Shown here: piece after piece, positions 15,343-23,373 of the stretch
Position numbering within the stretch: the first letter of the stretch is position 1
Layout of the letters: the number at the start of each line of letters is the position of its first letter
Assembly: GCA_016296415.1 (NCBI GenBank)
Contig: JAEDJH010000013.1
Span: 1-24,357, forward strand
DNA: 24,357 nucleotides
DNA from: Clostridia bacterium
Lineage (GTDB): Bacteria > Bacillota > Clostridia > Christensenellales > CAG-138
Reading direction: 5' to 3'
Position numbers and translations under genes: made by a program
Notes under the pieces: model-generated
Told to the model about the DNA's origin: nothing
Database searches by the model: none
Seen by the model: only the letters and a program-made list of their open reading frames with translations

Positions 15343-16372
15343 CGTGAAACACTTAAACAAATACTTTCGCTGGGTAAAGCAGACCGGAAAAAACTACCTC
15401 GCCAACAAGCGCGTATCGGGGAAGTTTGCAAAGCTGTGTCTGGATCTTGACGTTGCACTCCTTCGCCAAAGAGGGGGTGATATCGATAAAAAGGCAAAGA
15501 AAAAGCACGACTATTTACTTGGCTATCTCAGAGCGCTGTGTCCGGAAACGCTCGAAAAATATGGGAACTTACCCGAGCCTGAGGGCTTGAATGAGCCGCA
15601 AAGCGACATAAAGGTATGGTCGATGTGGTGGCAGGGCGAGGAAAATGCGGACAAGCTTTTCCGTATGTGCATCGACAGTGCGCGCAGGGAAACTGGCTGT
15701 CCCGTGACGGTATTAGACAAGGATAGCTACAAACAATACTTTAAAATACCCGCATTTATACTCGATAAATATTTGGCCGGCAATATAAACCCCGCACATA
15801 TTTGCGACTATATGGTGGTGTCGATACTTGCCGAGCAGGGTGGATTCTTCACCGGCGCAACAGTATGGTGTTCTCAGCCAATACCCGAAAGAATACTGCG
15901 GGCACCGTTTTACGTCTGCAAGGCGGAAACTGAAAGCACATATCTTATGTCACGATCCCGCTGGGTGGGCTATTTGCTCGGCGGCAAAAAGGAGTTTCCG
16001 TTGTTTGGATTCGCACGCGATTTTCTGAACGAATACTGGAGCAAGATGGACTATGTGGTGGATTATTTGCTGCTCGACTACATATTTGAGCTTGCATATC
16101 AAACCGTTCCCTGCGTAAAACGGATCATAGACGAAAATCCCGATAATAACCTTCTGAGGAACGAGCTTATCGGCCGCCTTGGAGATGAATACGATGAGGA
16201 GCAATTCAAGCGCTTCACCGAAGGTGACACTATGTTTTATAAGCTTTCGTGGAAGTTTGGCAGTAAAGACACCGAAACCGTCGGCGGCAAGCTGACAAAT
16301 TATGGATATATGCTGGATAAATATTTGCAAAGCAAACGGGGGAAAGATTATGGAAAAATCCAGAATGATTAA
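15332..16372 (+). CDS. Caps_synth-type glycosyltransferase with altered metal motif
   Basis: I place the start at ATG 15332, 6-7 nt after AAAGGAGAAG, giving 346 residues; the open frame extends 96 nt upstream but without a ribosome site. The protein resembles the capsular polysaccharide synthesis family (Caps_synth, GT32-like): VWSMWWQGEENADKLFRMC, VTVLDKDSYKQYFKIP, YLAGNINPAHICDYM and EQGGFF. In the family the latter leads to a GGLWxDATV-like motif with the metal-binding Asp; here it reads GGFFTGATV, with Gly (GGC) in that place, and the upstream conserved Arg is Val. The enzyme may be inactive or use another mechanism. Overlaps the ketoisomerase gene by 23 nt. Confidence 0.82.
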   Translation: MGFNVKHLNKYFRWVKQTGKNYLANKRVSGKFAKLCLDLDVALLRQRGGDIDKKAKKKHDYLLGYLRALCPETLEKYGNLPEPEGLNEPQSDIKVWSMWWQGEENADKLFRMCIDSARRETGCPVTVLDKDSYKQYFKIPAFILDKYLAGNINPAHICDYMVVSILAEQGGFFTGATVWCSQPIPERILRAPFYVCKAETESTYLMSRSRWVGYLLGGKKEFPLFGFARDFLNEYWSKMDYVVDYLLLDYIFELAYQTVPCVKRIIDENPDNNLLRNELIGRLGDEYDEEQFKRFTEGDTMFYKLSWKFGSKDTETVGGKLTNYGYMLDKYLQSKRGKDYGKIQND

Positions 16373-16769
16373 ATTTCCGTGTCATGGAGATGAGCGTGGT
16401 TGGCTCGTTGTTGCAGAGGGCGGCGGCGATATTCCGTTTGAAATAAAGCGTATTTTCTACATTTTCGGATCCGAGCGGGATGTTGTGCGCGGAAGGCACG
16501 CAAATATAAACAGCGAGTTCGTACTGATAAATGTGGCGGGAAGCTGCAGAGTAAGGGTGCTTGATGGTTTGGGCGGAGAGGAGATATTTTCACTTGACAG
16601 TCCGCACACGGGCGTGTACATTCCCCGCTATACATGGAAGGAGATGTACGATTTTTCGCCGGACAGCATACTGCTGTGCATATCGAGTGAGAAATACGAT
16701 CCCTGTGAATATATAAGGGATTATGATGAATTTGCCGACATGATGAAAGGGGAGCAATATGACCGTTGA
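16350..16769 (+). CDS. dTDP-4-keto-6-deoxyglucose 3,4-ketoisomerase-like cupin (FdtA/QdtA family)
   Basis: The start is ATG 16350 behind GGGGGAAAG, giving 139 residues, a normal FdtA size. FdtA/QdtA enzymes turn dTDP-4-keto-6-deoxy-D-glucose into a 3-keto isomer, the precursor of dTDP-Fuc3N or Qui3N. Cupin features: RIFYIFGSE, RGRHANINSEFVLINVAGSC and LDSPHTGVYIPRYTWKEMYDFS. The first active-site His is present (H50), but the second of the usual HxH pair is Asn (N52). This could mark a subfamily with other specificity. The substrate supply fits, since RmlA and RmlB are encoded downstream, and the aminotransferase follows with an 11-nt overlap. The choice between the Fuc3N and Qui3N products cannot be made by eye. 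Confidence 0.82.
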   Translation: MEKSRMIKFPCHGDERGWLVVAEGGGDIPFEIKRIFYIFGSERDVVRGRHANINSEFVLINVAGSCRVRVLDGLGGEEIFSLDSPHTGVYIPRYTWKEMYDFSPDSILLCISSEKYDPCEYIRDYDEFADMMKGEQYDR

Positions 16770-17856
16770 ATTTGTCAACCTAAAAAGTTCCTATGATCTT
16801 TATGCCGAAGAGTATGAGAGAGCAGCGATTCGTTGTCTGCGCTCGGGCTGGTATATATTGGGAAACGAGCTTTCCGAATTTGAAAAGAGGTTTGCGGATT
16901 TCATCGGCAGCAAATATTGTATAGGAGTAGGTAACGGACAAGAGGCGCTGATACTCGCTTTCCGTGCGCTTGGCATTGGTGTGGGTGACGAGGTCATAAC
17001 GCAGTCCAACGCATACATCGCCTCCGTCTTAGGGATCACAGAAAACGGCGCAACGCCCGTATTTGTTGAGCCGAACGGGTACTTTACAATCGATGCCGAC
17101 AAGATAGAGGCGGCTATAACGTCTAAAACAAAGGCGATACTTGCGGTACACCTTTATGGGCAGGCATCGGACATGGAACGAATATCCGCAATTGCAAAGG
17201 CGCACGGACTGTACCTTATCGAAGATTGTGCACAATGTCACGGAGCGCAGCAAAACGGCAGAATGATGGGAACATTCGGTGATATATCATGCTTCAGCTT
17301 CTACCCTACCAAACCAATAGGTGCACTCGGTGATGCGGGTGCGTGCGTCACAAACTCTGCAGAGCTTGAAAACAGGCTGAAAATGCTGCGAAACTATGGG
17401 AGTGGCAAAAAGTATGTAAATGAGATACTCGGAACAAATTCAAGGATGGATGAGCTGCAGGCGGCAATGCTTCAGGTCAGTCTGGATCATACATACGACG
17501 GCATAAAACGCAGAGGTGAAATCGCCGCACGATACCTTTCAGGTATAGATAATCCCCTTGTAACGCTTCCGAAAGCTGCGCCGAACATGAATCATGTATG
17601 GCATATATTTGCGCTTATGACGGTGAAAAGGGACGAATTGCAAAACCACTTGTTGTTATGCGGCATAAAGACTGCTGTTCACTACCCCATACCGCCGCAC
17701 CTGCAGCAGTGCTACGCATATTTGGGGCATAAGGCGGGCGATTTCCCGATCGCAGAACGTTATGCAAATGAGGAACTGAGCCTCCCCATATACAACGGTA
17801 TGACCGATGAGGATGTGGACAGCGTTATAAATGCTGTAAACTGTTTTGAGGGCTGA
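16759..17856 (+). CDS. DegT/DnrJ/EryC1/StrS sugar aminotransferase (FdtB/QdtB-like)
   Basis: The 365-residue PLP enzyme belongs to the sugar aminotransferases that convert a nucleotide keto-sugar to an amino sugar, usually with glutamate. The PLP lysine is K185 in SFYPTKPIGALGDAGA; upstream are GVGNGQEALILAFRALG and LIEDCAQCHGA. NSRMDELQAAML and HVWHIFALM follow as in FdtB/QdtB/DesV relatives. Directly after the ketoisomerase, it most probably makes dTDP-3-amino-3,6-dideoxyhexose. AGGGGAG lies ahead of the ATG. It is 3 nt before the GNAT-GT2 fusion, which could N-acylate the product. Confidence 0.92.
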   Translation: MTVEFVNLKSSYDLYAEEYERAAIRCLRSGWYILGNELSEFEKRFADFIGSKYCIGVGNGQEALILAFRALGIGVGDEVITQSNAYIASVLGITENGATPVFVEPNGYFTIDADKIEAAITSKTKAILAVHLYGQASDMERISAIAKAHGLYLIEDCAQCHGAQQNGRMMGTFGDISCFSFYPTKPIGALGDAGACVTNSAELENRLKMLRNYGSGKKYVNEILGTNSRMDELQAAMLQVSLDHTYDGIKRRGEIAARYLSGIDNPLVTLPKAAPNMNHVWHIFALMTVKRDELQNHLLLCGIKTAVHYPIPPHLQQCYAYLGHKAGDFPIAERYANEELSLPIYNGMTDEDVDSVINAVNCFEG

Positions 17857-17859
17857 CGA

Positions 17860-19335
17860 ATGAATGATGCTATAAAACTGCGACCGCTTGAAACAAAAGA
17901 TGCACCGTTCATGCTCGAATGGATGCAAGAGCCATCGATTGCCGGTATGTTTCGCTTTGATGCCGAATCTATGACGATCGAGGGATGCATGGACTATATC
18001 ACACAAGCAGGTGAGTCGGAGAACGATCTGCATTATGCGATTGCCGACCGAAATGATGAGTATTTGGGAACAATAAGCCTGAAGAACATAGATAAAGACA
18101 GAGGTGAAGCCGAATATGCCATTTCCACGAGAAAAAAGGTACACGGCATGGGAGTCGCAGCCGAAGCGACCGAGAAACTGCTGGATATCGCTTTTGAAAC
18201 GCTTGGCTTAAAAAGGGTCTATCTCAATGTTATGACTGAAAATATAAGGGCGAACAAGTTCTATCAAAAGTGTGGTTTTGTTCTTGAACGCACGGAAAAG
18301 GATGCTTTTGAGTCAAAAGGAAAAATGCACGATTTGAATTGGTATACGATGGAAAAACCGGAGCAGAGCATAGCCGTAAGCGTAGCCGTAATAACCTATA
18401 ACATGGAACGTTATCTGCCGCAGCTTTTGGACAGCATACTTATGCAAAAAACCGACTTCAGGTATGAGATAGTGGTGGATGACGACAATTCACCGGATAA
18501 TTCCCGCAAAATACTTCGGGATTACGAGAGCCGTTACCCTGACAAGTTCGTGCTTTCCCTCCGAAATCGCAACGTTGGAGGGAGCATGAATATGTACGGT
18601 GTTCTCCGCCAATGCAGAGGCAAATACATTGCTATACTCGAGGGTGACGACTGGTGGGACTGGGATGGAAAACTGCAATACCAGTACGACTTCATGGAGA
18701 GTCACCCTGAATATATAGGAATGTACTGCAACTCCTGGTGTGAACTCAGCACCAGAGAGGTAATACGTATTCCGAGGAGGAAAATAACCGATCCAATGGT
18801 GTTTTCGTACAAGGATTTTATGAATTGTCATTTTTTTGACCGCCTGCCGAACAGCACAGATACGGCGTTTTTCAGAAATTTCTTTGCAGATGCGGACGAG
18901 AGGGAAGTGGACGTGTTTTATAAAGCGCACAACATGGTCTGGGATCAGTCGCTTGCGCTCATTCTCTACGGCAAGGGTGATGTATATGTAGATCCCAAGC
19001 TGGTAAGCCATCACCGCACCATTGTGGAAAAGGGTGGTATGAATTACCAGTCTCTATACGCCGTTGAGGATCATAAGGTGTCCGATGCAAACATGTACGC
19101 CCACCATGAGGAGTATATGGAGAATGTTCTTAAAAGGAACTGCACCAAGTTTTATAAGGTGAGAGGAATGCTGTTCGCAGAGGCGTTCTGGACAGCCAAG
19201 AAGACAAAGAAAGCCGAGGACAAGGTAAAATATAAGGATATTTGGAACCAGCGCAGAAAAAAATGGCCGCTTGTGTTGTGGGCGTTTGTGTGGGGTTGCG
19301 GAACGGTAAAAAGGAAGTTTAACAGGCACAAATGA
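17860..19335 (+). CDS. Fusion: GNAT N-acetyltransferase domain + GT2 glycosyltransferase domain
   Basis: The 491-residue protein has two parts. Residues 1 to about 160 are a RimJ/RimL-like GNAT domain: IKLRPLETKDAPFMLEWM, YLGTISLKNI, the acetyl-CoA loop VHGMGVAAEA and NIRANKFYQKCGF. After a short linker (about 160-170), a GT2 domain starts with VSVAVITYNMERYLPQLL, then IVVDDDNSPDNS, NVGGSMN and the DxD-like EGDDWW (D263-D264); the acceptor region runs to residue 491. It follows the ketoisomerase and aminotransferase, so the GNAT part may acetylate the new 3-amino group and the GT2 part transfer the finished sugar. This chain of events is inferred. The frame is continuous without a stop, and its end overlaps the flippase start by 4 nt. 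Confidence 0.9.
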   Translation: MNDAIKLRPLETKDAPFMLEWMQEPSIAGMFRFDAESMTIEGCMDYITQAGESENDLHYAIADRNDEYLGTISLKNIDKDRGEAEYAISTRKKVHGMGVAAEATEKLLDIAFETLGLKRVYLNVMTENIRANKFYQKCGFVLERTEKDAFESKGKMHDLNWYTMEKPEQSIAVSVAVITYNMERYLPQLLDSILMQKTDFRYEIVVDDDNSPDNSRKILRDYESRYPDKFVLSLRNRNVGGSMNMYGVLRQCRGKYIAILEGDDWWDWDGKLQYQYDFMESHPEYIGMYCNSWCELSTREVIRIPRRKITDPMVFSYKDFMNCHFFDRLPNSTDTAFFRNFFADADEREVDVFYKAHNMVWDQSLALILYGKGDVYVDPKLVSHHRTIVEKGGMNYQSLYAVEDHKVSDANMYAHHEEYMENVLKRNCTKFYKVRGMLFAEAFWTAKKTKKAEDKVKYKDIWNQRRKKWPLVLWAFVWGCGTVKRKFNRHK

Positions 19336-20846
19336 ACTATAAAAACGGTGTAAAAAGCGTATTTTGGGGAATAACTCAGCAGCTGATCACATTGATTTTC
19401 GGGCTGGTAGTTCCGCGACTGTTTATAAGCTCGTTTGGCTCGGAGGTCAACGGTCTGTTAGGCTCCATCGGCAATCTTTTCAGCTATCTTGCACTTGTCG
19501 AAGCAGGCGTAGGCACGGCGGCGATACAAGCACTTTACGGACCCATAGGGCGTAAAGACAAAGACGAGATAAACAGAATAATGTCCGCCGCCGGCAATTT
19601 CTACGGCAAGGCGGGTTGGGTATATCTGGCGGGCGTCATCATCATTGCGGTACTTTATCCCATTACGGTAAAAACGACAATGGATCCGCAGACGGTATTT
19701 CTGCTGGCAATACTCAACGGTGCGGGCGGCGTTATAAACTTCTGGGTTCAGGGCAAGTATATGCTGCTGTTCCAAGCCGAGGGAAAAAAGTACCTGCTAT
19801 CAATAACTACGCTCGTGGTATATGTGGCCCAGAATGTTTTGAAGATAGCCTTTTTGCTTGCGGGCTTCGACGTGGTGATAATCAATGTCGGATGTTTCTG
19901 CATCAGCCTTTGCCGAGTGTTGTTTTATTTGGTTTACATCCGCCGGAATTATAAGTGGCTTGATTTTCATGCGAAGCCGAACAAAAAGGCACTTGCCCAA
20001 AGCGGAGCTGTGTTCGTACAGCAGATCATGTGGATGCTCTGCTCAAATACGGATGTATTGGTCCTTACCTATGTTGCACAGGACTTAAAGGCGGTCAGCG
20101 TCTACGGTGTCTATCTGATGATATATGTTGCGATAGAGAGGCTGTATTCCAATATATTCGGCAGTTTTCACTACATGATGGGGCAAAAATTCAATGTAGA
20201 CAGGGAGAGTTATATGTCTGTTCACCGCATATACGAAGCGTTGAGCATGACGGTTGCGTTTGCCTTATACACGATTGCGTTTGTGTTGACCACCCCGTTT
20301 ATGAGGGTATATACTGCCGGAATAACCGACGTTGCCTATGTCGACAAATATTTACCGTTTTTGTTTGCGTTTATGCACCTGCTGGCATCTGCCCGTGAGG
20401 CATCGAGCCGCGTGATAAACTTTGCGGGACACTTTAAACAGATGCAGGGTCGGGCGATATTGGAAACGGTTATCAATATTGTCGTTTCGGTCGTTGCGGT
20501 GTATTGGCTTGGCATATACGGCGTTCTTATCGGCACCATTGTCGCTTACCTGTACCGTGCAAATGACATAATAATCTACGCCAACCGAAAGATACTCAAC
20601 AGGAGCTGTTGGGCTACCTACCGCCTATGGATTATCAATATGGCGGTATTCGTGATCGTCTGGCTGATTAGTTTATTTATAGATCTGACCGTTGGAAGCT
20701 TTGTTCAGTTCTTACTTATTGCCATACCGACGGGTATAGCGATTTGTGCGGTATATATTACCGCATTGTGGCTGTTTGAAAGAAAGAGCGCACGGTATTT
20801 ATTGAACATGGCGAAGGAGGCGGCCAAAAGGATTATGAAAAAATAA
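19332..20846 (+). CDS. Polysaccharide flippase (Wzx/MATE-like)
   Basis: The 504-residue integral membrane protein has roughly 12-14 hydrophobic segments spread over its whole length, starting with SVFWGITQQLITLIFGLVVP at the N-terminus, followed by RLFISSFGSEVNGLLGSI, a typical opening of the Wzx/RfbX polysaccharide transporters. It would move undecaprenyl-diphosphate-linked repeat units from the inner to the outer leaflet. The start overlaps the upstream stop (ATGA) and has only a weak ribosome site, so translation is probably coupled. Together with the EpsG-like polymerase it defines a Wzx/Wzy-dependent pathway. Confidence 0.92.
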   Translation: MNYKNGVKSVFWGITQQLITLIFGLVVPRLFISSFGSEVNGLLGSIGNLFSYLALVEAGVGTAAIQALYGPIGRKDKDEINRIMSAAGNFYGKAGWVYLAGVIIIAVLYPITVKTTMDPQTVFLLAILNGAGGVINFWVQGKYMLLFQAEGKKYLLSITTLVVYVAQNVLKIAFLLAGFDVVIINVGCFCISLCRVLFYLVYIRRNYKWLDFHAKPNKKALAQSGAVFVQQIMWMLCSNTDVLVLTYVAQDLKAVSVYGVYLMIYVAIERLYSNIFGSFHYMMGQKFNVDRESYMSVHRIYEALSMTVAFALYTIAFVLTTPFMRVYTAGITDVAYVDKYLPFLFAFMHLLASAREASSRVINFAGHFKQMQGRAILETVINIVVSVVAVYWLGIYGVLIGTIVAYLYRANDIIIYANRKILNRSCWATYRLWIINMAVFVIVWLISLFIDLTVGSFVQFLLIAIPTGIAICAVYITALWLFERKSARYLLNMAKEAAKRIMKK

Positions 20847-20862
20847 TACGGAGGTATTTTGT

Positions 20863-21747
20863 ATGAAAGGTATCATTTTAGCAGGAGGCGCAGGCACGAG
20901 ACTTTACCCGCTTACCATGGTAACGTCGAAACAGCTTTTGCCCGTGTACGACAAACCCATGATATACTACCCCTTGTCCACGCTTATGCTCGCCGGAATA
21001 CGGGATATTTTACTCATATCCACGCCGACGGATTTACCGAACTTTGAGCGGCTTTTGGGCAACGGGGGCATGTTCGGTGTGAATCTGTCGTACAAGGTAC
21101 AGCCCTCCCCCGACGGACTTGCGCAGGCGTTTCAGCTTGGGGAGGAGTTCATAGGTGATGATTGTGTCGCCATGGTTTTGGGCGATAACATATTCTACGG
21201 CAACGGTCTGAGCAACGCATTGAAAAAGGCAAACGAAAATGCGACAAAGGGAAGGGCTACGATATTCGGCTATTACGTCACCGACCCTGAGCGTTTCGGC
21301 ATAGTCGAGTTTGATAAGGACGGACGGGTACTGTCGGTTGAAGAAAAGCCGAAGGTGCCTAAGAGCAACTATTGTGTCACGGGTTTGTATTTCTACCCGA
21401 AGGGAGTGTCAAATATGGCGTGGGATGTTAAGCCGTCTGCGCGGGGCGAGCTTGAGATAACAACCTTGAACGATATGTATTTGCAGCAGGACCTGCTCGA
21501 TGTGCAGCTTTTGGGGCGCGGCTACGCATGGCTTGATACAGGCACCATGGATAGCCTTGTAGAGGCAGCAGACTTTGTCAGGATGATTGAAAAGCGCCAG
21601 AGCATAAAGATATCCGCACCCGAGGAGATAGCCTACCGCAACGGTTGGATAACAGAGGCAAAATTGCGCGAGGCGGCGGAACGCTATGGCAAATCCCCTT
21701 ACGGGCAGCACTTGAAGAATGTAGCTGACGGAAAGGTGATGTACTGA
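20863..21747 (+). CDS. rmlA: Glucose-1-phosphate thymidylyltransferase RmlA
   Basis: The 294-residue enzyme makes dTDP-glucose from glucose-1-phosphate and dTTP. It is complete and of standard length. GGAGTRLYPLT (8-18) is the nucleotide-binding signature; SKQLLPVYDKPMIYYPLSTL, VLGDNIFYG, EEKPKVPKSNYCVTGLYFY and AWLDTGT follow as in all RmlA proteins. GGAGGTATTTT precedes the ATG. It begins the rmlACBD group, 16 nt after the flippase. Its product feeds both dTDP-rhamnose and, through RmlB, the 3-amino-dideoxyhexose branch encoded at 16350-19335. Confidence 0.98.
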   Translation: MKGIILAGGAGTRLYPLTMVTSKQLLPVYDKPMIYYPLSTLMLAGIRDILLISTPTDLPNFERLLGNGGMFGVNLSYKVQPSPDGLAQAFQLGEEFIGDDCVAMVLGDNIFYGNGLSNALKKANENATKGRATIFGYYVTDPERFGIVEFDKDGRVLSVEEKPKVPKSNYCVTGLYFYPKGVSNMAWDVKPSARGELEITTLNDMYLQQDLLDVQLLGRGYAWLDTGTMDSLVEAADFVRMIEKRQSIKISAPEEIAYRNGWITEAKLREAAERYGKSPYGQHLKNVADGKVMY

Positions 21748-22310
21748 TGGAACGTATAGATACAAAACTTGATGGTGTGTATATAGTCGTGCCGGATGTT
21801 TTTGGCGACCATAGAGGCTATTTTATGGAAACATACAACAAGGCAGCGTTTAAAAAGCTGGGGATAAGCAATGACTTTGTTCAGGACAATCAGTCCTATA
21901 CTGCTAAAAAGGGTACGCTCCGCGGTATACATTTCCAAAACGCACCCATGGCGCAGGCGAAGGTGGTTCGTGTAACTCGCGGTGCCGTAATGGATGTTGC
22001 GATAGATCTTCGAAAGGGGAGTCCCACCTACAAACAGTGGGTTGCGGTTGAGCTTTCTGCCGAAAACAGGCGCATGCTTGTAATACCGAGAGGCTTTGGC
22101 CATGGCTTCCGCACGCTGACGGATGATGTCGAGTTTTGTTACAAGGTGGACAACCTATACAGCAAAGAGTGCGACAGGGGCATACGCTTTGACGATCCGA
22201 GCATTGGGGTTGATTGGGGTGAGGTATATGACGAACTGTTGTCGGCAAAGGATATGAATGCGCCTTTGCTTGAAAACAGCGATTGTAATTTTGTGTTTGG
22301 TGAAATTTGA
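21747..22310 (+). CDS. rmlC: dTDP-4-dehydrorhamnose 3,5-epimerase RmlC
   Basis: The 187-residue cupin epimerises dTDP-4-keto-6-deoxyglucose at C3 and C5. Marks are GDHRGYFMETYN, QDNQSYTAKKGTLRGIHFQ with the catalytic H62, IDLRKGSPTYKQW and the RGFGHGF segment. Length is normal. The start codon shares one base with the rmlA stop (TGATG). The order A-C-B-D differs from the B-D-A-C order of many Enterobacteria but is frequent in Bacillota. Confidence 0.97.
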   Translation: MERIDTKLDGVYIVVPDVFGDHRGYFMETYNKAAFKKLGISNDFVQDNQSYTAKKGTLRGIHFQNAPMAQAKVVRVTRGAVMDVAIDLRKGSPTYKQWVAVELSAENRRMLVIPRGFGHGFRTLTDDVEFCYKVDNLYSKECDRGIRFDDPSIGVDWGEVYDELLSAKDMNAPLLENSDCNFVFGEI

Positions 22311-22321
22311 GGAGGTACGAC

Positions 22322-23344
22322 ATGACAATTATCGTAACGGGCGGAGCCGGCTTTATCGGTTCAAACTTCATATTCCACATGCTGGAGGCACACCCCGGCT
22401 ATCGCATAGTCTGCATTGACAAGCTGACTTATGCGGGTAATCTTTCTACGCTTGCCCGCGTAATGTGCGATACCAACTTCCGTTTTGTCAGAGCGGATAT
22501 ATGCGACAGGAAGGCAATTTACAAACTTTTCGAGGAGGAGCATCCGAACATAGTTGTGAACTTTGCTGCAGAGAGCCATGTGGACAGGTCGATTGAAAAC
22601 CCCGAGGTTTTTCTTCAGACCAACATTTTAGGCACGCAGGTACTCATGGATGCCTGCCGGAAGTATGGTATAGATCGTTATCATCAGGTATCTACGGACG
22701 AGGTTTACGGCGATCTGCCCCTCGATAGGCCCGATCTGATGTTTACCGAGGAAACGCCTATACACACAAGCAGTCCCTATTCGGCGTCAAAGGCGGCGGC
22801 GGACTTACTGGTTTTGGCATATCACCGTACATTCGGACTGCCGATTACTATCAGTCGATGCTCGAATAACTACGGTCCTTACCACTTCCCGGAAAAGCTG
22901 ATACCGCTTATGATAGCAAACGCCCTGAATGACAAAAAGCTTCCCGTGTACGGCGAGGGCCTGAATGTGCGTGACTGGCTGTATGTTGCGGATCATTGCA
23001 AGGCGATAGATTTAATAATCCACAAAGGAAAAGTCGGAGAGATTTATAATATAGGCGGACATAACGAGATGAGGAACATTGATATTGTAAAGCTTATCTG
23101 TAAGAATCTTGATAAGCCCGAAAGCCTCATAACTTATGTCACTGACCGAAAAGGGCACGATATGCGTTATGCGATAGATCCAACGAAGATACATGATGAG
23201 CTTGGCTGGCTTCCGGAAACAAAGTTTGCCGACGGCATAAAGCTGACCATTGATTGGTATCTTGACAACCGTGACTGGTGGGAAACCATAATCAGCGGTG
23301 AATACAGAAACTATTACGAACGGATGTATGGGGAGCTACAGTAA
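22322..23344 (+). CDS. rmlB: dTDP-glucose 4,6-dehydratase RmlB
   Basis: ATG 22322 is chosen because GGAGG (22311-22315) stands 6 nt before it; a TTG at 22307 lies upstream of that site. The 340-residue short-chain dehydrogenase has the NAD motif GGAGFIG near the N-terminus, YSASKAAAD with the YxxxK pair Y153/K157, STDEVYGDL and NNYGPYHFPEKLIPLMI. It makes dTDP-4-keto-6-deoxyglucose, the branch point between L-rhamnose (RmlC/RmlD) and the 3-amino-3,6-dideoxyhexose made by the isomerase and aminotransferase upstream. Confidence 0.98.
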   Translation: MTIIVTGGAGFIGSNFIFHMLEAHPGYRIVCIDKLTYAGNLSTLARVMCDTNFRFVRADICDRKAIYKLFEEEHPNIVVNFAAESHVDRSIENPEVFLQTNILGTQVLMDACRKYGIDRYHQVSTDEVYGDLPLDRPDLMFTEETPIHTSSPYSASKAAADLLVLAYHRTFGLPITISRCSNNYGPYHFPEKLIPLMIANALNDKKLPVYGEGLNVRDWLYVADHCKAIDLIIHKGKVGEIYNIGGHNEMRNIDIVKLICKNLDKPESLITYVTDRKGHDMRYAIDPTKIHDELGWLPETKFADGIKLTIDWYLDNRDWWETIISGEYRNYYERMYGELQ

Positions 23345-23373
23345 CCCCTATTCCAAAGAAAGGCAGCAATATT

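Noticed and set aside
16302..16349. Upstream extension of the ketoisomerase to 16302
   Set aside because: The added residues do not fit the family start; ATG 16350 has a ribosome site and gives a normal length.
22307..22321. TTG start for rmlB at 22307
   Set aside because: GGAGG at 22311-22315 lies downstream of it and points to ATG 22322, which matches the usual RmlB N-terminus.
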